Assembly (NCBI GenBank): GCA_016200445.1
Contig: JACQEQ010000428.1
Location: forward strand, 1-9,730
From: Gammaproteobacteria bacterium
GTDB taxonomy: Bacteria > Pseudomonadota > Gammaproteobacteria > SG8-11
Direction: 5' to 3'
DNA length: 9,730 nucleotides
Shown: in pieces, positions 5,888 through 9,730 of the stretch
Layout: the number at the start of each line of letters is the position of its first letter
Position numbering within the stretch: the stretch's first letter is position 1
Notes under the pieces: generated by a model
Told to the model about the DNA's origin: nothing
Database searches by the model: none
The model's input: the letters and a program-made list of their open reading frames with translations, nothing else
Position numbers and translations under genes: made by a program

Positions 5888-8800
5888 ATGTCTGAATCCT
5901 TTGTAATCAAAATGCCCCAGCTGTCCGACACCATGACCGAAGGTGTGCTGGTCAGTTGGGAGAAAAAAATCGGCGACAAAATTGCGCGTGGCGATATCGT
6001 CGCCACGGTCGAGACCGACAAGGCCATCATGGATGTGGAAGTGTTCCGTGAAGGTTATTTATCCGGGCCGATGGCCGCGATCAATGCCGTAGTGCCGGTG
6101 GGTAATGCAATGGCGATGCTGGTCGATCGCGCCGAGCAAGTGCAGGGCGGCGAAGCCGCGCCGGTTACGCCTAAGGCCGCCGTCGCCAACGCTGCGGCAG
6201 CCAGCGTCGTCAGCGCGCCGCAAGGCGTGGTGTCGATCATCAAAATGCCGCAGCTCTCCGATACCATGACCGAAGGCGTGGTGGTGGCCTGGACCAAAAA
6301 TCCCGGCGACAAAATTGCGCGCGGCGATGTGGTGGCTCAAGTCGAGACCGACAAAGCCATCATGGATGTGGAAGTGTTTAAAGAAGGTTACCTGTCCGGG
6401 CCATTAGCGGCTGTGGACAGCGTAGTCGCGGTCGGCGGTGCGCTTGCATATTTAGTGGAACAAGCGGGCCAGGTTGTGACTGTAACCAGCAGTGTGGTGC
6501 GTAGCGCGTCCGACCTCAACGTCACCAGCCCCTCGCATCAGGAACCTCGTCATCACCTGGCGGCCGCGCATCCTGCGCCTGGCCATCGCGCCCCTGCCAC
6601 GCAAGTGGTTGCTACGGTGCCGGCGCTGCGTCCAGACAACAAACATGCAACCCCCTACGCGCGCAAACTCGCTGGCCAGTTCCATGTAAATCTCAACACC
6701 CTCAAGGGTAGTGGTCCCGGCGGCGCCATCGTTGCGTTGGATGTGAAGCGCGCGCAGCCGATTGAACGCCCCAGCAGCATGGAGCAGCAGATTCCTGCGC
6801 ATGCCATGCCCGAAGTCCAAGTGCCCGGCAAGGGGCGCGCGATGACGGCGATGGAACGCGCGGTGAGCCATTCGATGACCGCAGCTTTGACCATGCCGAC
6901 GTTTCGTGTGATGGTTAATGTCAAGCCTGAAGCCTTAATCAAGGCATCGAAGAAGAAGGGCGTATCGGTCACCGTCTCGATTGCCAAAGCCTGCGCGCTG
7001 GCAATCAAGAAACATCCTACGATCAACTGGACGTACCAGCCAGTCGACAAGCTGGTCGAGCGCGACAACGTTGACGTTGGTATGGCGGTATCCGCCGACG
7101 GTGGCGGCTTGGTGGTTCCCGTGTTGCGCCACTGCGAGTCGCGCTCATTGGAAGATCTGAGCAAGAACTGGACTGAGTTGGTGGAGCGCGCGCGTAAGCG
7201 CCGTCTCACGCCCGAGGAATACGCCAACCCGACCTTCATGGTGTCGAACATGGGCATGTTGGGCGTCGCGTATTTCGACGCCATACCCACACCAGGCACC
7301 GCTGCGATTCTGGCGATTTCATCTGCTGGCGCCGACGGCATGCCGTTGACCGTCACAGCCGATCATCGCGTCGTGAACGGTGCGGAAGTCGCGCAATTTC
7401 TCGGCACTTTGAAAAAAGTCATCGAGCAACCGGAGGACTGGATGGGACCGATGGGGCCGACGATTCCGGAAGGCAAATGGGATTACGACGTGGTGGTGAT
7501 CGGCGGTGGTCCGGGCGGCGAAGACTGCGCGCGCGAATTGGCCGAACACGGCGTCAAAGTGGCAATGATCAGCGATGCACCGTTTCCCGGCGGCGAATGT
7601 TTATGGCGCGGCTGCATTCCCTCTAAAGCCTGGCGCGCGGCGGCGGATCGCCTGCGTGACCGTGCGCACGACGAACATTTAGGCGTGACCGGGACCACCA
7701 AGGCCAAGCTCGACTGGAGCAAGCTCGACGCGACGCGCCGCAAGATTTTGGAAACGCGCGGCGACATGGCACTGAAGACCGACAAGGGTGTGAAAATCAA
7801 AGTGATCCAGGGCTTTGCATTTTTCGAAACTGATCACCGGGTCTTCGTCGATACCTCGAAGAACAGCGCCGACCCGTATGCGCGCCCATTACCGGGCGAC
7901 GGCAGCAAAGGCGAGAGCATCACATTTGGTTGTGCAGTGATCGCGACCGGCGCGCCGCCGTTCGTGCCGCCGATTCCCGGTGCCGAAGCTGGACTGAAAA
8001 GCGGCGGGGTGTTGACTTCAGACACCGTATGGAATTTGAAAGCTGTGCCCAAGACCTTAGGCGTAGTCGGTGGCGGCGCCATCGGCATAGAGATGGCGCA
8101 GATTTTTCAGGATTTCGGTACCAAGGTGACGTTGCTCGAAGCGCAAGAACGCATACTGGCCGAAGTGGAACCCGAGATCGCGAAGAGCCTGACGGCGGTA
8201 TTGAACGCCGATCCGCAACTGAAAATTGTTACTTCGGCCAAGGTCAAGAAAATCAGCGGCGGTCCCGGTGCGATGGAGATGACTTACGAAGACGCCGACG
8301 GCAAAGCGTACACGCTGGCTTGCGACTATGTAGTCATGGCAACCGGCAAACGTCCGGTGCTGGAACCGCTGAAGCTTGACAAGGCGGGCGTATTAAGCGA
8401 GAAGAGCATTGTTAAAACGGATGCACGCTGCCGTACTAACGTTCCGCATATTTTTGCAGTCGGTGATGTCATCGGCGGCTACATGCTGGCGCACACGGCC
8501 GGGCAACAAGGCCGCGTTGCAGCGGCTAACATCCTCGGCGAGGATGCGCGCTACGACCAAAACAAGGATTGCGGCGTGATTTTCACACGTCCGCAAGCCG
8601 CGTTCGTCGGTGTGTCGGTGGAGCAAGCGAAGGCGCAGGGCGTCGACGCAGTGGAAGTAAAAGTGCCGATGAACATTGACGCCAAGGCGATGATCGCCAA
8701 CGAGACGCATGGCTTGATTAAAATCGTCGCCGACAAGAAGACGCAGAAGATCATCGGGGTGCATTTCCTGGCTGATCATGCCGACACGTTGATCGGCGAA

Positions 8801-8956
8801 GGCGTGATGATGGTTGCGGGCGACATGACGCTGGAACAAGTGGCACGTGCGATCCATCCGCATCCGACCCAGACTGAATTGTTTGGCGAAATGGCGCGGC
8901 GTTTAATGTCACGCTTACGGCGTACGGCAAAAAAATCCGACGCAACAACTCACTGA
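5888..8956 (+). CDS. Fused pyruvate dehydrogenase E2-E3 (dihydrolipoyl acetyltransferase / dihydrolipoyl dehydrogenase)
   Basis: One 1022-residue protein combines E2, which transfers acetyl from lipoyl to CoA, with E3, which reoxidises dihydrolipoyl with FAD and NAD+. The ATG has TAAGG five bases upstream. In order: lipoyl domain 1 (about 4-80, Lys45 in ETDKAIMD); lipoyl domain 2 (about 116-192, Lys156); a His/Pro/Ala-rich linker (195-250); a peripheral-subunit-binding domain (251-289, HATPYARKLA...GSGPGGAIVALDV); and the acyltransferase domain (314-520). The last contains GGGLVVPVLRHCES, MVSNMGMLGV and the active-site motif DHRVVNG, with His493 but Asn497 where Asp is usual. A linker of only about 12 residues leads to E3. 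E3 has the FAD motif GGGPGG (539-544), redox pair Cys571/Cys576 in GGECLWRGCIPSK, NAD motif GGGAIGIE (728-735), FAVGDV, and the His992/Glu997 pair in HPHPTQTE. The tail is basic. Catalytic-domain wording recalls plastid/cyanobacterial E2. All E3 residues are present and the frame is intact, so fusion is not a truncation artefact. Confidence 0.93.
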   Translation: MSESFVIKMPQLSDTMTEGVLVSWEKKIGDKIARGDIVATVETDKAIMDVEVFREGYLSGPMAAINAVVPVGNAMAMLVDRAEQVQGGEAAPVTPKAAVANAAAASVVSAPQGVVSIIKMPQLSDTMTEGVVVAWTKNPGDKIARGDVVAQVETDKAIMDVEVFKEGYLSGPLAAVDSVVAVGGALAYLVEQAGQVVTVTSSVVRSASDLNVTSPSHQEPRHHLAAAHPAPGHRAPATQVVATVPALRPDNKHATPYARKLAGQFHVNLNTLKGSGPGGAIVALDVKRAQPIERPSSMEQQIPAHAMPEVQVPGKGRAMTAMERAVSHSMTAALTMPTFRVMVNVKPEALIKASKKKGVSVTVSIAKACALAIKKHPTINWTYQPVDKLVERDNVDVGMAVSADGGGLVVPVLRHCESRSLEDLSKNWTELVERARKRRLTPEEYANPTFMVSNMGMLGVAYFDAIPTPGTAAILAISSAGADGMPLTVTADHRVVNGAEVAQFLGTLKKVIEQPEDWMGPMGPTIPEGKWDYDVVVIGGGPGGEDCARELAEHGVKVAMISDAPFPGGECLWRGCIPSKAWRAAADRLRDRAHDEHLGVTGTTKAKLDWSKLDATRRKILETRGDMALKTDKGVKIKVIQGFAFFETDHRVFVDTSKNSADPYARPLPGDGSKGESITFGCAVIATGAPPFVPPIPGAEAGLKSGGVLTSDTVWNLKAVPKTLGVVGGGAIGIEMAQIFQDFGTKVTLLEAQERILAEVEPEIAKSLTAVLNADPQLKIVTSAKVKKISGGPGAMEMTYEDADGKAYTLACDYVVMATGKRPVLEPLKLDKAGVLSEKSIVKTDARCRTNVPHIFAVGDVIGGYMLAHTAGQQGRVAAANILGEDARYDQNKDCGVIFTRPQAAFVGVSVEQAKAQGVDAVEVKVPMNIDAKAMIANETHGLIKIVADKKTQKIIGVHFLADHADTLIGEGVMMVAGDMTLEQVARAIHPHPTQTELFGEMARRLMSRLRRTAKKSDATTH
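5906..6403 (+). repeat. Internal duplication encoding the two lipoyl domains
   Basis: Two 165-bp copies at 5906-6070 and 6239-6403 are offset by 333 bp (111 codons). The copies share long identical stretches such as ATCATGGATGTGGAAGTGTT and differ mostly at third positions, so they look like a recent duplication or are kept alike by gene conversion. Both keep the lipoylated Lys. Confidence 0.85.
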
Positions 8957-8969
8957 CGGTAACGAAACT

Positions 8970-9476
8970 ATGTCAACCGACAAAGTGGAAGACAACTTAG
9001 AGCAGTTGGGCGACGGCGATGCCTTCAAGGGCGAGCTGTGTTCGATGATCGAGCGCACGCAGATGTTCAAAGACTTTGCGCGCGCCGACATTGAACAGCT
9101 GGCGCGTTACGCGCGCGCGTACAAGGTCGCCAAGGGCAAGACCATTTTTCGCGAAGGACAAAAAGCGGCATTTCTGTGCGTGATCGTCGACGGTGTCGTC
9201 GATGTAATCAAAAAGACGGACGCGCATGAGCCGAAAAAAATTAACAGCATTCGCGCCGGCCGCAGCTTCGGCGAAATGGCAGTGCTTGATGACATGCCGC
9301 ATTCTGCAACGACGGTTGCGTTAGAGGCGGTGAAGCTGGTGATGATCACCAAGCAAAAATTAGAGCAGTTGGCCCACGACAACCCGGCCTTGGGTGTAAA
9401 AGTGTTGTGGGAGCTCGCCAAACTGATGAGTCTGCGCCTGCGGCAAACCACGGGGTCGTTGGTTGACCATTTGTGA
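8970..9476 (+). CDS. Stand-alone cyclic-nucleotide-binding-domain protein
   Basis: A 168-residue cytoplasmic protein with a single CNB (CRP-like sensory) fold at about 22-140: MFKDFARADIEQLARY, then GKTIFREGQKAAFLCVIVDG, then the phosphate-binding cassette FGEMAVLDDMPHSAT, then a C-terminal helix LGVKVLWELAKLMSLRLRQ. No helix-turn-helix, kinase, cyclase or membrane segment follows, so it is not a CRP/FNR regulator. Glu102 of the cassette is kept, but His111 stands where an Arg normally binds the cyclic phosphate, so nucleotide binding may be altered or lost. It starts 13 bases after the E2-E3 stop with a weak ribosome site, so it is probably in the pdh operon and may be made at lower level. 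A regulatory partner role for PDH is suggested only by position; protection, signalling or an unrelated role are possible. Confidence 0.85.
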   Translation: MSTDKVEDNLEQLGDGDAFKGELCSMIERTQMFKDFARADIEQLARYARAYKVAKGKTIFREGQKAAFLCVIVDGVVDVIKKTDAHEPKKINSIRAGRSFGEMAVLDDMPHSATTVALEAVKLVMITKQKLEQLAHDNPALGVKVLWELAKLMSLRLRQTTGSLVDHL

Positions 9477-9507
9477 TTTATCTATTTACGCGCGTTTAAT
9501 TCCATGC

Positions 9508-9534
9508 TTGGTTTTAAAAATTAAAGTGAATAAT
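9508..9534 (+). promoter_or_regulatory. Weak candidate promoter upstream of argG
   Basis: AATAAT at 9529-9534 matches the -10 at five of six positions, but the best -35-like box, TTGGTT at 9508-9513, matches only three of six and the spacer is 15 bp. The surrounding 9508-9540 region is AT-rich and is the likeliest promoter place in the 120-bp gap. Confidence 0.25.
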
Positions 9535-9545
9535 AGGATTCCTTG

Positions 9546-9560
9546 CCCCTTTTCAAGGGG
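9546..9560. other. Short perfect hairpin upstream of argG
   Basis: CCCCTT (9546-9551) and AAGGGG (9555-9560) form a six-base-pair stem with a three-base loop, in the gap between the CNB gene and argG. No T-run follows on either strand, so it is a poor terminator candidate. It may lie in the argG leader. Confidence 0.35.
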
Positions 9561-9596
9561 TGGCGTAAACAGCAATTGTTCAAATGTGTGAGACTC

Positions 9597-9730
9597 ATGT
9601 CTGAAATTAAAAAAGTCGTACTCGCCTACTCCGGCGGATTGGATACCTCGGTCATCTTGCAATGGCTAAAAGAAAATTATGATTGTGAGGTGATTACCTT
9701 CACCGCCGATATCGGCCAGGGCGAAGAGCT
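9597..9730 (+). CDS. argG: Argininosuccinate synthase (3' partial)
   Basis: Only the first 44 codons are inside the window. The product joins citrulline and aspartate with ATP in the penultimate step of arginine synthesis, in the cytoplasm. The N-terminal KKVVLAYSGGLDTSVILQWL holds the SGGLDTS PP-loop that binds ATP, followed by CEVITFTADIGQGEEL, the standard type-1 ArgG pattern. The ATG at 9597 gives the start expected for the family (MSEIKKVVLAYSGG), although the ribosome site is weak (GTGAG at 9588-9592). It is separated from the CNB gene by 120 bp with its own AT-rich region, so it is likely an independent transcription unit. Completeness beyond the window cannot be judged. Confidence 0.95.
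   Translation, partial: MSEIKKVVLAYSGGLDTSVILQWLKENYDCEVITFTADIGQGEE

Noticed and set aside
7930..8379. 149-codon + strand frame inside the E3 part of the fusion
   Set aside because: It is an out-of-frame, Arg-rich shadow of a clearly coding E3 region and matches no family.
3833..8956. Acetoin or branched-chain 2-oxoacid dehydrogenase operon
   Set aside because: E1 alpha has the FMGGYALVGG block and overall wording of pyruvate E1; no acetoin regulator or branched-chain catabolic genes are adjacent. Not fully excluded without substrate assays.
9546..9560. Rho-independent terminator for the pdh operon
   Set aside because: The six-pair stem lacks a T-run on either strand.
1..9730. CRISPR array, tRNA or rRNA genes, transposase
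   Set aside because: No regularly spaced repeats, cloverleaf-like or rRNA-like sequence, or transposase reading frame was seen.

Overview
The window looks like chromosomal DNA of a proteobacterium, most likely a gammaproteobacterium or a close relative. This is an inference from moderately high GC, proteobacterial-type Shine-Dalgarno sites, a Mip/FkpA-like periplasmic FKBP and a type-1 argininosuccinate synthase start. All supported genes lie on the + strand.

Left part (1-3555): an envelope and copper-associated block. It opens inside a CotA-like multicopper oxidase (5' end outside the window). After a hairpin-bearing gap comes a SCO1/SenC copper chaperone gene with an extra N-terminal OB-like domain. 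That gene breaks off just after its CxxxC copper site. It runs directly into a remnant of an unrelated gene, which resembles the C-terminal part of a periplasmic ligand-binding protein and carries a further frameshift. An intact secreted FKBP-type prolyl isomerase follows.

The 277-bp gap 3556-3832 separates the two halves. It holds inverted repeats, an 11-bp direct repeat, a sigma70-like promoter whose spacer carries a 10-bp palindrome, and a leader hairpin.

Right part (3833-9476): a compact pyruvate dehydrogenase operon. pdhA (E1 alpha) and pdhB (E1 beta) overlap by one base. An 82-bp gap with a bulged palindromic hairpin follows. Next is one 1022-residue protein with two lipoyl domains, a peripheral-subunit-binding domain, a full E2 acyltransferase domain and a full E3 dihydrolipoyl dehydrogenase. 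Thirteen bases later comes a small stand-alone cyclic-nucleotide-binding-fold protein without a DNA-binding domain. Together the PDH genes would convert pyruvate, CoA and NAD+ to acetyl-CoA, CO2 and NADH, with all E2 and E3 functions on one chain. The window closes in the first 44 codons of argG.

The most notable points are the E2-E3 fusion, the Asn in place of the usual catalytic Asp in its E2 active site, the orphan CNB protein at the end of the PDH operon with its phosphate-binding Arg replaced, and the broken SCO/binding-protein junction.
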